From Citricoccus sp. WCRC_4 (lineage in GTDB: Bacteria > Actinomycetota > Actinomycetes > Actinomycetales > Micrococcaceae), in assembly GCA_026645375.1 (NCBI GenBank), contig JAPFFX010000361.1:1-30736 (forward strand): a stretch of 30,736 nt of DNA. The letters run 5' to 3'. Shown piece by piece: positions 8,433-16,643 of this stretch. How positions within the stretch are numbered: the first letter of the stretch is position 1; the number at the start of each line of letters is the position of its first letter. The notes under the pieces were generated by a model that made no database searches, was not told the origin of the DNA, and saw only the letters and a list, made by a program, of their open reading frames with translations. A program made the position numbers and the translations under genes.

Positions 8433-8455
8433 TCAGCGCGCCCTGACGCGCCCAG

Positions 8456-8461
8456 TAGTAT
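8456..8461 (+). promoter_or_regulatory. -10-like TAGTAT upstream of the mrp operon
   Basis: TAGTAT lies 38 bp before the mrpA GTG. The region between is long enough for a short leader carrying the GGAGG ribosome site at 8488-8492. No good -35 element is seen 16-18 bp upstream, so an alternative sigma factor or an activator may be involved. Confidence 0.35.
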
Positions 8462-8499
8462 GGGTTCGGACCCTCGAAGACGACGCTGGAGGCTGCCAC

Positions 8500-11400
8500 G
8501 TGCTGATCGTGCTCATTGCGCTCTTCGCAGTGGCACTGGTGGCGCCGCTCATCTTCCGGTTCGCCGATCGCAACGGCTTCTACGTGCTGGCCGCCGTCCC
8601 GGCCATCGGGTTCGTCTGGCTCCTGTTCCAGCTCCCCGAGGTCCTCGCGCTGCAGAACAGCGTCAATTCCGGGGCCTCCCCGCCCGCCGCGGCCGGCACC
8701 GGACTGGTCCAGACCTACGGCTGGATCCCCGACCTGGGCGTCGAGCTGTCCTTCCGGATGGACGCCCTGGCCGCGTTCATGGGCCTGATCGTCCTGGGCG
8801 TCGGCGCCCTGGTCCTGGCCTACTGCGCCCGCTACTTCCAGCGCCGCGAGCCGCGGAACGCCTCCTTCGGAGCCCAGTTGGTGGCCTTCGCCGGCTCCAT
8901 GTTCGGGTTGGTGACCACGGATGACCTGATCGTCCTCTACACCTTCTGGGAACTGACCTCGGTCCTGTCGTTCCTGCTGATCGGCTACTCGGCCCACCGT
9001 ATCTTCGCCCGCCGCTCGGCCATCCAGGCGCTCGTGGTCACCACGCTCGGCGGACTGTCCATGCTGGTCGGACTCGTCATGCTGGGACAGGCCGCGGGAA
9101 CCTACCGGGTCTCCGAGATCGTGGCGGCAGGCCCCGAGCTGCTCTCCGGCCCGTACGCCGGTGCGTTCATGGAGTGGGCCATCGTGCTGGTCCTCATCGG
9201 CGCCCTGTCCAAGTCCGCCCAGGTGCCCTTCCACTTCTGGCTGCCCGCGGCCATGGCCGCCCCCACCCCGGTCTCGGCCTACCTGCACGCGGCCGCCATG
9301 GTCAAGGCCGGCATCTACCTGGTGGCCCGACTGGCCCCGGCCTTCGCGGAGTCCGGCTGGTGGCAGGTGCTGGTGATCGGCGTCGGACTCTGGACCATGC
9401 TGGTCGGTGGCTGGCGGGCCCTGCGGCAGACGGACATCAAGCTCGTCCTGGCGTACGGCACGGTGTCCCAGCTGGGCTTCCTCATGGTGGCCAACGGCCT
9501 GGGCGACCGGGACGCCGCCATGGCCGGACTGGCGATGCTGCTGGCCCACGCACTGTTCAAGGCCCCGCTGTTCATGGTGGTCGGCATCATCGACCACGAG
9601 GCCGGCACCCGTGACCTGGCCCGGCTCTCGGGCATCGGCCGCAACCATCCGTGGCTGTTCGGCACGGCCGTGGTCTGCGCCGCCTCGATGGCCGGCATCC
9701 CCCCGCTGTTCGGCTTCGTGGCCAAGGAGACGGTCCTGGAGTCGCTCACGCACTGGGGCGAGCACGGTGCGGCGGACGCCGGCCTGTGGGCCACCGTCTG
9801 GGCCTGGACGCCGCTGGTCCTCGTGTCCATCGGCACGGTGATGACCGTCGCGTACTCCGCCCGCTTCCTGTGGGGGGCCTTCGCCACCAAGACCCTGCGC
9901 ACGGACCGGGGCATGGTGACGGTGGAGGACACCCACTTCCACGGGCCCGTCACCGCCGGTGCCCTCGGGCCCTCCGCCCTGCTGGCCCTGGCCTGCGTGG
10001 TCGGTGCCTTCATCCCCGGCACCATGGAGGCCCTGCCCGCCGCGTTCGGCGCGTCGATGGCCCCCCTGGAGCCGGGCTCGGAACCCGCCTACCTGGCCCT
10101 GTGGCATGGCCTGACCCCGGTGCTCGGACTCTCGGTGGCGATCATCCTGGTGGGCCTGGTCCTCTATGCGGTCAAGGACCCGGTGGCCCGGTTCCAGGCC
10201 GCGGTCCCGTCCTGGGTGGACGCCCAGCGCCTCTACCGCTCCACGCTGGCCGTGCTGGACGACGTCTCCATCTGGGTCACCGGTCGCACCCAGCGCGGTT
10301 CGCTGAGCTACTACCTGTTCATCATCCTCGCGGTGGCGCTGCTCTCGCCGCTGCTGGCGCTGATCTTCCCCCAGGAGAGCGACGACGGCGCGCAGCTCGC
10401 GCAGTCCATCCTGGGCTCGGCGCAGTGGACGTGGGCGGACACCGTCGCCCAGGTCCTGGTCGGCGCGGCCATCATCGTCGGGACGATCGCCGCCGTGCGC
10501 GCCCGCAAGCGCTTCATGGCCGTCCTGCTGGTCTCCGTCACCGGGTACGGCCTTGCGGCGATCTTCGCCCTGCAGGGCGCCCCGGACCTGGCCCTGACCC
10601 AGTTGCTGGTGGAGTCCATCGTCCTGGTGGCCATGGTGCTGGGACTGCGGGTCCTCCCGCCGGGCTGGTACACCCGCCGCCGCGCGGAGTTCCGCGTGCC
10701 CCGCGCCATCCTCGGGATCTCCTTCGGCGTGGTGATGATCGCCGTGGCCATCACGGTCCTGGCCTCCCGCACCGCCGCCCCGATCTCCCTGGAGATGCCG
10801 CAGCTCGCCTACGAGGAGGGCGGCGGCGCGAACATCGTCAACGTCCTGCTGGTGGACATCCGCGCGTGGGACACCTTCGGGGAGATCACCGTGCTGGCGG
10901 CCGCCGCCACGGGCGTGGCCTCGCTGGTCTTCATCCAGCACCGGGACCGCCGCACCGGCAACCTGCAGGAGATCGCCTCGGGCTCGGTCGGACGGTACCG
11001 CCCCCAGGGCCCGCAGGAGAGGCAGGAGCTGGCGGCCGTCCGCAAGTTCGCGATCGTGGACCAGGACCAGTGGCTGGTGGCCGGGCGGACCGTGGCCCCG
11101 GAGCGCCGTTCCATCATCTTCGAGGTGATCACCCGGCTGATCTTCCACGTGATCATCCTGTTGTCCATCTACCTGCTGCTGGCCGGGCACAACAGCCCGG
11201 GCGGTGGTTTCGCCGGGGGACTCATCGCCGGACTGGCCCTGACCATCCGCTACCTGGCCGGCGGTCGCTACGAACTCGAGCAGGCCATGCCCATCCCGGC
11301 CGGTGTGCTGCTCGGTTCCGGCCTGGCCGTGGCCGCGCTGACGGGAGCCGTCCCCCTGCTGTTCGGCGGCCAGGTGTTCCAGTCCGCGATCGTCGAGTTC

Positions 11401-11748
11401 ACGCTGCCCGTGTTCGGTGACATCAAGTTCGTCACCTCCACCATCTTCGACATCGGTGTCTACCTCGTCGTCGTCGGCCTCGTCATCGACGTGCTGCGCT
11501 CGCTCGGTTCCGAGGTGGACCGCCGCTCGGAGACCGAGGGGGCCGCCCAGGCCGAGGCCGCGCAACGACGTCGGGAAGCCCAGGCCCAGTCGGCCGCGGC
11601 CCGCGCAGCCGCCGCCGGTGCCCCGGCAGACGCCACCGTGTCCGCCCACTCCTCCCACGCCGGCACCCCCGCCGGTCGCGGGGCCTCCGCGGGCGCAGCC
11701 TCCGGGCACACCGGGCCCGACCTCGGCACCGGGACGGTGACCCCATGA
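8500..11748 (+). CDS. mrpA: Mrp antiporter subunit A with fused MrpB (MnhB) domain
   Basis: A 1082-aa giant membrane subunit of the Mrp-type Na+(K+)/H+ antiporter. Residues about 1-600 form the NuoL-like proton-translocating module, with conserved E151 (TFWELTSVLSF), K238 (LSKSAQVPFHFWLP) and K269 (AAAMVKAG). Around 660-720 lies the MbhD/DUF4040-type region (GAPDLALTQLLVES). The MnhB domain covers about 865-1000, with the family signature AGHNSPGGGFAGGL. Gram-positive Bacillus has MrpA and MrpB as separate genes; the fused form is known in other lineages. The last ~80 residues are an Ala/Ser/Gly/Arg-rich hydrophilic tail. The GTG start at 8500 has GGAGG 7 nt upstream. It overlaps mrpC by 4 nt. 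Confidence 0.95.
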   Translation: MLIVLIALFAVALVAPLIFRFADRNGFYVLAAVPAIGFVWLLFQLPEVLALQNSVNSGASPPAAAGTGLVQTYGWIPDLGVELSFRMDALAAFMGLIVLGVGALVLAYCARYFQRREPRNASFGAQLVAFAGSMFGLVTTDDLIVLYTFWELTSVLSFLLIGYSAHRIFARRSAIQALVVTTLGGLSMLVGLVMLGQAAGTYRVSEIVAAGPELLSGPYAGAFMEWAIVLVLIGALSKSAQVPFHFWLPAAMAAPTPVSAYLHAAAMVKAGIYLVARLAPAFAESGWWQVLVIGVGLWTMLVGGWRALRQTDIKLVLAYGTVSQLGFLMVANGLGDRDAAMAGLAMLLAHALFKAPLFMVVGIIDHEAGTRDLARLSGIGRNHPWLFGTAVVCAASMAGIPPLFGFVAKETVLESLTHWGEHGAADAGLWATVWAWTPLVLVSIGTVMTVAYSARFLWGAFATKTLRTDRGMVTVEDTHFHGPVTAGALGPSALLALACVVGAFIPGTMEALPAAFGASMAPLEPGSEPAYLALWHGLTPVLGLSVAIILVGLVLYAVKDPVARFQAAVPSWVDAQRLYRSTLAVLDDVSIWVTGRTQRGSLSYYLFIILAVALLSPLLALIFPQESDDGAQLAQSILGSAQWTWADTVAQVLVGAAIIVGTIAAVRARKRFMAVLLVSVTGYGLAAIFALQGAPDLALTQLLVESIVLVAMVLGLRVLPPGWYTRRRAEFRVPRAILGISFGVVMIAVAITVLASRTAAPISLEMPQLAYEEGGGANIVNVLLVDIRAWDTFGEITVLAAAATGVASLVFIQHRDRRTGNLQEIASGSVGRYRPQGPQERQELAAVRKFAIVDQDQWLVAGRTVAPERRSIIFEVITRLIFHVIILLSIYLLLAGHNSPGGGFAGGLIAGLALTIRYLAGGRYELEQAMPIPAGVLLGSGLAVAALTGAVPLLFGGQVFQSAIVEFTLPVFGDIKFVTSTIFDIGVYLVVVGLVIDVLRSLGSEVDRRSETEGAAQAEAAQRRREAQAQSAAARAAAAGAPADATVSAHSSHAGTPAGRGASAGAASGHTGPDLGTGTVTP

Positions 11749-12509
11749 GCGTGAACATCGTCCTGCTGCTCGTGATGGGCGTGATGTTCGCCGGCGGCGT
11801 CTACCTGCTGCTGGAGCGCACGCTGACCCGCGTGCTGCTGGGCCTGATCCTGATGACCAACGCCACGAACCTGCTGATCCTCATCATGGCCGGGGCACCG
11901 GGACAGGCGCCGATCGTCGAGGACGGACTGGAGCCCTCGGCGTACTCGGACCCGCTGCCCCAGGCGCTGACGCTGACCTCGATCGTCATCTCCTTCGCCA
12001 TCACCTCGTTCATGCTGGGCATGATCTACCGGTCCTGGAAGCTGGGCCGGCGCGACGAGGTCCTGGTGGACACCGAGGACGTCAAGGTGGCCGAGCAGCC
12101 CTCCTTCGACGCCGAGGACGACGCGGAGCTGCTGGAGGAGACCTCCGAGTTCCTCGACGAGTACGAGGACCCGAACGCGGACTACGAGCACGCCACGGCC
12201 ATCAACCCGTCCACCGGCGCGCTGCCGGTCAAGCACCAGCGGGACGGTTCGGTCCGGGTGCGGTCGCAGGTGGGACGGCAGGAGAAGCCCATCCGCGGTG
12301 GCCGCCGGGCGGCCCAGGAACCGGAGGAGGGTGAGCATCCCGTCGGCTCCAGCGGTCACGACGACCACCTCCCGGATGAGGACGAGCGGGCCGGCAGCCC
12401 ACGGGCGCGGCCGCCGAGGTTCCCGGAACAGCAACGAGATGACCGCAGGCAGGACAAGCGCGACGACGGACCGGGTGCCCGGGGCCGCCGGCGGAAGGGA
12501 GAGGGCTGA
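11745..12509 (+). CDS. mrpC: Mrp antiporter subunit C with long charged C-terminal extension
   Basis: A 254-aa protein. Residues 1 to about 100 are the NuoK-like MrpC module with three hydrophobic helices and the conserved GLILMTNATNLLIL and LTLTSIVISFAITSFML stretches. The remaining ~150 residues are soluble: first strongly acidic (residues about 107-150, many Asp/Glu), then a mixed Arg/Gln/Glu/Gly/Pro segment. Ordinary MrpC is about 110-130 aa, so this protein is roughly doubled by a probably disordered cytosolic tail. It starts in a 4-nt overlap with mrpA and ends 1 nt into mrpD (TGATG). The extension keeps the same GC bias and reading-frame continuity, so it is not an obvious frameshift artefact. 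Confidence 0.93.
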   Translation: MSVNIVLLLVMGVMFAGGVYLLLERTLTRVLLGLILMTNATNLLILIMAGAPGQAPIVEDGLEPSAYSDPLPQALTLTSIVISFAITSFMLGMIYRSWKLGRRDEVLVDTEDVKVAEQPSFDAEDDAELLEETSEFLDEYEDPNADYEHATAINPSTGALPVKHQRDGSVRVRSQVGRQEKPIRGGRRAAQEPEEGEHPVGSSGHDDHLPDEDERAGSPRARPPRFPEQQRDDRRQDKRDDGPGARGRRRKGEG

Positions 12510-14326
12510 TGGACCAGGGCCTCGTCTCCCTCGCCCCCCTGGCCGTGCTGCTGCCCATCCTGGGCGCGGCGCTGGCGTTCATGCTGGTGCGCCGGCCGCG
12601 GGCCCAGATCGCCGCGACGGTCTCCACGATCACGGTGACCCTGGCCCTCGAGTGCCTGCTGCTGGCCGCCACCTGGGACACCGGGGCGGTGGCGGTGTTC
12701 GTCGGCGGCTGGGAGGCCCCCTGGGGCATCACCCTGGTGGTCGACCGGTTCTCGGCGCTGATGCTGGTGATCTCCTCGGCGATCGTGCTGGCCGTGCTCG
12801 TCTACGCCTCCGCGCAGGGCGTCACGGACCAGGACCAGGGTGGCCCGGTCTCGATCTTCCACCCGACCTTCCTCATCCTGGTGGCCGGGGTGTCCAATGC
12901 GTTCCTGGCCGGTGACCTGTTCAACCTGTACGTCGGCTTCGAGATCCTGCTGACCGCCTCCTACGTGCTGCTCACCCTCGGGGGCACCGGTCCGCGCGTG
13001 CGTGCCGGCGTGACCTACGTGGTGGTCTCGGTGATCTCCTCGGTGATCTTCCTGATCGCGATCGCCATGATCTACGGCGCCACCGGCACCGTGAACATGG
13101 CGGACCTGGCGGTCAAGCTGGCCCAACTGGACCCGGACGTGCAGATGGTGCTGCACGTGATGCTGCTCGTCGGCTTCGGCATCAAGGCCGCGGTGTTCCC
13201 GCTGTCCTTCTGGCTGCCGGACTCCTACCCGACCGCCCCGGCCCCGGTCACCGCGGTGTTCGCCGGACTGCTGACCAAGGTCGGTGTCTACGCGATCGTG
13301 CGCACCGAGACGCTGCTGTTCCCCGGGGACCGGGTGAACGTCCTGCTGCTGGTGGTCGCCCTGCTGACGATGATCGTGGGCATCCTGGGCGCGCTGGCGC
13401 AGAACGACATCAAGCGTGTCCTCTCCTTCACCCTGGTCTCGCACATCGGCTACATGGTCTTCGGCCTGGGCCTGTCCAACGTGCTGGGGCTGGGGGCGAC
13501 CATCTTCTACGTGGTGCACCACATCACGGTGCAGACCTCGCTGTTCCTGGTCACCGGACTGATCGAGCAACGGGCGGGCACCGCGAACGTGGACCGGCTC
13601 GGGGGGCTGGCCCGGATCTCCCCGCTGATCGCCGTCCTGTTCTTCATCCCCGCCATGAACCTGGCCGGGATCCCGCCGTTCTCCGGCTTCCTCGGCAAGG
13701 TCGGCCTGATCCAGGCCGGCGTCGGGGCGCAGACCACCATGGCCTGGGCGCTGGTCATCGGCTCCGTGGTCACCTCCCTGCTGACCCTGCTGGTCATGGT
13801 GCGCGTATGGACCCGCGCCTTCTGGCGCCGCGTGGAGGACGTGGAGCACCCGCCGTCCAAGCTCGTGCTGGCCATGGAGACCAGGGAGTCCCTGCTCGCC
13901 ACCGCGGCTCCCGGGGACGCCGGGGACCGGGCCGAGCGCCGCGCCCCGGCCGTCACGGGTCCGCGTGGCCCGACGGCCGGGCTCGTCGGCCCGACCATCG
14001 GGCTGGTCGCCCTGGGACTGTCCTTCACGGTGCTCGCGGGGCCGCTGTACTCCTTCTCCGACCGCGCCGCCACGGACATGCTGGCGCGGACCCCGTACAT
14101 CGAGGCGGTGCTGGGCCCGGAGGCCGCGGAGCTTGCGGCCATGGACATCGACGAGCTCCAGGACCGGGGCATCGTCGCCCCACCGGACCAGGAGAACTCC
14201 GGACCGGGCTACCTCCAGCCGCTCGACGGGGCGGACAGCGAGGGTGACGACGCCGGCACCCGGCCGGGCGGGGAGGTCCCCGGCGAGCCCGGGGAGACCG
14301 GGGACGCGGAAGGAGGGCAGCCGTGA
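12509..14326 (+). CDS. mrpD: Mrp antiporter subunit D
   Basis: A 605-aa NuoM/NuoN-like proton-translocating membrane subunit with about 14 helices. Functional residues of the family are present: E145 in NLYVGFEILLTASYV, K226 in GFGIKAAVFPLSFWLP and K257 in FAGLLTKVGVYAIV. A further Lys lies in the QNDIKRVLSFTLVSHIGYM helix. The last ~60 residues are a Gly/Asp/Glu/Pro-rich hydrophilic tail not needed for the fold. A GGGAGAGGG ribosome site sits just upstream of the ATG, inside mrpC. It overlaps mrpE by 4 nt (GTGA). Confidence 0.95.
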   Translation: MDQGLVSLAPLAVLLPILGAALAFMLVRRPRAQIAATVSTITVTLALECLLLAATWDTGAVAVFVGGWEAPWGITLVVDRFSALMLVISSAIVLAVLVYASAQGVTDQDQGGPVSIFHPTFLILVAGVSNAFLAGDLFNLYVGFEILLTASYVLLTLGGTGPRVRAGVTYVVVSVISSVIFLIAIAMIYGATGTVNMADLAVKLAQLDPDVQMVLHVMLLVGFGIKAAVFPLSFWLPDSYPTAPAPVTAVFAGLLTKVGVYAIVRTETLLFPGDRVNVLLLVVALLTMIVGILGALAQNDIKRVLSFTLVSHIGYMVFGLGLSNVLGLGATIFYVVHHITVQTSLFLVTGLIEQRAGTANVDRLGGLARISPLIAVLFFIPAMNLAGIPPFSGFLGKVGLIQAGVGAQTTMAWALVIGSVVTSLLTLLVMVRVWTRAFWRRVEDVEHPPSKLVLAMETRESLLATAAPGDAGDRAERRAPAVTGPRGPTAGLVGPTIGLVALGLSFTVLAGPLYSFSDRAATDMLARTPYIEAVLGPEAAELAAMDIDELQDRGIVAPPDQENSGPGYLQPLDGADSEGDDAGTRPGGEVPGEPGETGDAEGGQP

Positions 14327-14919
14327 GCACGACCGACGAGGAGCAGGAGGGCAAGCGCCCGTTCTGGACCCAGTGGCCCATCCTGCTCGGGCTGACGCTG
14401 ACCTGGGGCGCGCTGTGGCAGGACTTCTCTTCAGGCGTCCTGCTCGCCGGTGTCCTGTTCTCCGTGCTGGTCCTGTGGTTCTACCGGTTGCCCCGGGTGC
14501 ACTTCTCGGACCGGTTCAACCTCTGGTACATCCTGGTCTTCACCGTGCGGTTCCTCGGCCACGTGGTGACGGCCTCGGTCAGCGTGGCCTGGGACGCCAT
14601 CACCAAGGGCCCGAGCATCGTGAACTCGGTGGTGGCCGTGCAGCTGCGCAGCCATGACGACCTCATCGTCACCCTCACGGGACACGCCCTCGCCCTGGTC
14701 CCCGGTTCGCTGGTCATCGACGTGGACCGGCCCAGCTCCACCCTGTTCCTGCACGTGCTGGACGCGGGGAACGCCGAGGCGGTCGAGGGGTTCCGGAACG
14801 AGGCGCTGTCCACCGAGGCCGCCATCATCCGCGCCATCGGCACGAAGGCCGACCTCGCCCTGGTCAAGGACGACGAGGCCCGGCGCGCCACCGTGAGCGC
14901 GGGGAGGGGGAGGTCATGA
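14323..14919 (+). CDS. mrpE: Mrp antiporter subunit E
   Basis: A 198-aa protein with two N-terminal hydrophobic helices after a short polar leader, then the conserved MnhE features: YRLPRVHFSDRFNLWYILVF, SVSVAWDAITKGPSIVNSVV, and a soluble C-terminal part with SHDDLIVTLTGHALALVPGS and VDRPSSTLFLHVLD. It is somewhat longer than the usual ~160 aa because of a C-terminal tail. The start is GTG at 14323, supported by AAGGAGGG about 6-13 nt upstream and the 4-nt overlap with mrpD. In Mrp complexes subunit E stabilises assembly in the membrane. Confidence 0.93.
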   Translation: MSTTDEEQEGKRPFWTQWPILLGLTLTWGALWQDFSSGVLLAGVLFSVLVLWFYRLPRVHFSDRFNLWYILVFTVRFLGHVVTASVSVAWDAITKGPSIVNSVVAVQLRSHDDLIVTLTGHALALVPGSLVIDVDRPSSTLFLHVLDAGNAEAVEGFRNEALSTEAAIIRAIGTKADLALVKDDEARRATVSAGRGRS

Positions 14920-15203
14920 GCCTGCTGGACATCGCCGGTTACATCAGCCTGGCCCTGCTGGCGGCGGGCGGGATCGCGGCCATCTACCGGATCGTGGTGG
15001 GGCCGTCCATCCTGGACCGGGCCATCGCCACCGACGTCCTGCTGATCGTCATCTCCTCGGCGCTGTGCGTGGAGATGGCCCTGAACCACCACACGGACAA
15101 CATCGTGTTCGTGGTGGTGGCCTCCGTGATCGGGTTCGTCGGATCGGTGACGCTGTCCCGGTTCGTCGCCGAGCGCAAGAAGGAGCCGGTCGAGCATGCT
15201 TGA
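14916..15203 (+). CDS. mrpF: Mrp antiporter subunit F
   Basis: A 95-aa protein with three hydrophobic helices, typical MnhF length. The family core YRIVVGPSILDRAIATDVLLI contains the conserved G-P-x-x-x-D-R segment, followed by VASVIGFVGSVTLSRFV. The ATG lies in a 4-nt overlap with mrpE behind a purine-rich GGGGAGGGGGAGG stretch. It overlaps mrpG by 8 nt. It is a small membrane subunit of the antiporter complex. Confidence 0.95.
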   Translation: MSLLDIAGYISLALLAAGGIAAIYRIVVGPSILDRAIATDVLLIVISSALCVEMALNHHTDNIVFVVVASVIGFVGSVTLSRFVAERKKEPVEHA

Positions 15204-15630
15204 GTCGTGGCCCGAGATCGCCGACGGGATCGCCGCCGTCCTGCTGATCCTGGGGGCCTCCCTGTCCACCGTGGCCGGCATCGGCCTGTTGCGCTTCCCG
15301 GACCAGCTCTCCCGGATGCACGCCGGGACCAAGCCCCAGGTGCTGGGACTGTTGCTGGTCCTGGTGGCCCTGGCCTTCGCCTGGCGGGCGTGGGTCTGGG
15401 TCCCGGTGCTGGTCCTGGCCTGGGTGCTGCAGATGCTGACCGCACCGGTCTCCGCCCACCTGGTGGGCCGGGCGGGGTACCGGACCAAGCACCTGAGGCG
15501 GGAGATGCTCTACACGGACGAGCTGGCCGACGTCGTGGCCAGTCACGACGACCAGGGCCGGCCGGCGGCCGCCGCGGACCGGCGCACCGTGCCCCAGCCC
15601 GATCCCACGGACCATCACGGCCGGGACTGA
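15196..15630 (+). CDS. mrpG: Mrp antiporter subunit G
   Basis: A 144-aa protein with three hydrophobic helices and the MnhG/PhaG signature GIGLLRFPDQLSRMHAGTKPQVLG. It ends with a family-typical LTAPVSAHLVGRAGYR, then a polar tail of about 40 residues. It is the last gene of the mrp operon. An AAGAAGGAG ribosome site lies within mrpF. A strong inverted repeat follows 17 bp after the stop codon. Confidence 0.95.
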   Translation: MLESWPEIADGIAAVLLILGASLSTVAGIGLLRFPDQLSRMHAGTKPQVLGLLLVLVALAFAWRAWVWVPVLVLAWVLQMLTAPVSAHLVGRAGYRTKHLRREMLYTDELADVVASHDDQGRPAAAADRRTVPQPDPTDHHGRD

Positions 15631-15647
15631 GGGCTGAGGGGACTGGG

Positions 15648-15701
15648 GGCCGGCCGGGAGGGCGGCTGCGCGAGACGCAGGGCCCGCTGTCCCGGCCGGC
15701 C
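15648..15701. terminator. strong bidirectional hairpin between mrpG and DUF4235 gene
   Basis: A perfect 12-bp inverted repeat: GGCCGGCCGGGA (15648-15659) and TCCCGGCCGGCC (15690-15701). The 30-nt loop contains a second small perfect stem, CTGCG (15666-15670) and CGCAG (15676-15680). It sits between two convergent genes and can fold in either transcript. There is no U-tract, as is common for actinobacterial terminators. Confidence 0.75.
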
Positions 15702-15708
15702 TGCCGGC

Positions 15709-15996
15709 TCAGACCTCCGCGCGGCCGGCCTTGGCGGACTTTCCGGAACGGGCCTGCATCCGCTCGATGGCCTCGTGGGCCCCGCGCTGGGAGGTGACCC
15801 GGATCAGGGCGGCGATGCCCGCGGCGATCGCGGCGAAGGCGATGGCCTCCCACATGTTGTTGTCCGTGTCCTCGAGGTCCTTGGGGGCATCGTGACCGGT
15901 GACCTTCTTCCAGCCGAACTCGACGACCTTGGTGCCGATGAGGCCGCCGGCGATCGTGACGCCGGTGGTGATGAGCTTGCTCACGAGGGTGTTCAT
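15709..15996 (-). CDS. DUF4235 membrane-associated protein
   Basis: A 95-aa protein with an N-terminal hydrophobic segment (LISKLITTGVTIAGGLIGTKVVEFGWKKVTG-like pattern; the actual start is MNTLVSKLITTG). The middle has DLEDTDNNMWEAIAFAAIAAGIAALIRV, forming the second hydrophobic helix, and the tail is basic. Length, the two helices and the GWKKxTG motif match the actinobacterial DUF4235 family, whose function is unknown. GGAGG lies 8 nt before the ATG. It follows the marR gene in the same direction with 36 bp between, so it may be read with it. Confidence 0.85.
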   Translation of the reverse strand: MNTLVSKLITTGVTIAGGLIGTKVVEFGWKKVTGHDAPKDLEDTDNNMWEAIAFAAIAAGIAALIRVTSQRGAHEAIERMQARSGKSAKAGRAEV

Positions 15997-16032
15997 GCGG
16001 GGTACCTCCGAAGACGATGGACGTTTCCGGGA

Positions 16033-16593
16033 TCAGCCTATCGGCTCGTCGGACCCGTCATGCGGCAGAGGCCCTGCGCTCAGCGGGCCCGTGTCCTCGA
16101 GGGTGTCCTCGGCGCCGAGGCACTGCGCCATGTCCTCCAGGAACCGGGCCACGTCCGGGCGCGACGCCTCCGGGACGGCCTCGGCCACCTCCATCATCCG
16201 CCGGTGCATGAGCGACAGGCGCGCGCGGACCTCGGCGTGGGCATGGTCGGTGGCCACGACGACCACGGAACGCCGGTCCCGGGGATGGGGCTGCCGTCGC
16301 AGGTGGCCGGACCGGCCCAGCCGGTCCAGCAGCTTCGTGGTGGAGGCGGTGGAGATGCCCAGGTGGGTGGCCAGCGCGCGGGGCGTGACGGCCTCGCCGG
16401 CCCCCTGGCGGGCGATGACGAAGCGCAGGGCGTCGACGTCGGTGGCGTTCATGTCCATGCCCTCGCTCATCCGCCGGCGCATGTCCCGGTCGGCGACCCG
16501 GAACCGGCGGAGGGCATGGAGGATCCTCACGGCGCTGTCCGGCTCCTCGAACCAGTACCCGCGAGACCGCTCGTTGTCCGGTAGATCGACCAC
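16033..16593 (-). CDS. MarR-family regulator, divergent to the carotenoid operon (CrtR-like)
   Basis: A protein of 186 aa from GTG 16593, or 206 aa if translation starts at ATG 16653. The winged helix-turn-helix is clear: TPRALATHLGISTASTTKLLDRLGRSGHL, followed by the wing PHPRDRRSVVV with the conserved D-x-R, flanked by helical dimerisation segments. I prefer the GTG because a TACCAT box ends 7 nt before it, while the upstream ATG has no ribosome site and would place the operator dyad inside the coding region. In Corynebacterium glutamicum the divergent MarR protein CrtR represses the crt operon and is released by geranylgeranyl diphosphate. The position and family here suggest the same job; the ligand is inferred. 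Confidence 0.85.
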   Translation of the reverse strand: MVDLPDNERSRGYWFEEPDSAVRILHALRRFRVADRDMRRRMSEGMDMNATDVDALRFVIARQGAGEAVTPRALATHLGISTASTTKLLDRLGRSGHLRRQPHPRDRRSVVVVATDHAHAEVRARLSLMHRRMMEVAEAVPEASRPDVARFLEDMAQCLGAEDTLEDTGPLSAGPLPHDGSDEPIG

Positions 16594-16600
16594 GCCCCTG

Positions 16601-16606
16601 ATGGTA
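16601..16606 (-). promoter_or_regulatory. -10 box TACCAT, candidate leaderless promoter of marR
   Basis: On the minus strand TACCAT is followed by 7 nt (CAGGGGC) and the GTG at 16593. The matching -35 position (about 16624-16629) falls inside the CTAGCC-A-GGCTAG dyad, so a bound repressor would also block this promoter, implying autoregulation. Confidence 0.4.
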
Positions 16607-16614
16607 CGCTCAAT

Positions 16615-16643
16615 TTCACTAGCCAGGCTAGAAACACTACGAT
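16615..16643 (+). promoter_or_regulatory. promoter of the carotenoid operon
   Basis: A TTCACT element (16615-16620), a 17-bp spacer and TACGAT (16638-16643). Each hexamer matches 4 of 6 sigma-70 consensus bases and the spacing is ideal. The predicted start is near 16650, leaving a leader of about 66 nt before idi, with AAGGGGAA as ribosome site. Confidence 0.55.
16619..16631. promoter_or_regulatory. operator dyad, probable MarR binding site
   Basis: A perfect 6-bp inverted repeat around one base, CTAGCC-A-GGCTAG. It is flanked by TTTCA on the left and AAAC on the right, which weakly continues the symmetry. It lies in the spacer of the crt promoter and over the -35 region of the marR promoter, where a MarR dimer would repress both. 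CTAG is rare in such genomes, which makes two copies here notable. Confidence 0.6.

Noticed and set aside
8437..8480. Minus-strand peptide EGPNPYYW upstream of mrpA, reminiscent of cyanophycin synthetase/Mur-ligase openings
   Set aside because: The frame is short of any matching domain on either side and lies in the mrp leader; the likeness is by chance.
6862..11709. A very long open frame on the minus strand across the MFS and mrpA genes
   Set aside because: It is antisense to two clear genes, its translation is low-complexity Gly/Asp/Gln/His/Arg without domains, and it results from strong G/C third-position bias.
12300..12509. Frameshift as the cause of the long MrpC tail
   Set aside because: The frame is open without break, keeps G/C third positions through most of the tail and ends exactly at the mrpD start (TGATG), as expected for a coupled gene.
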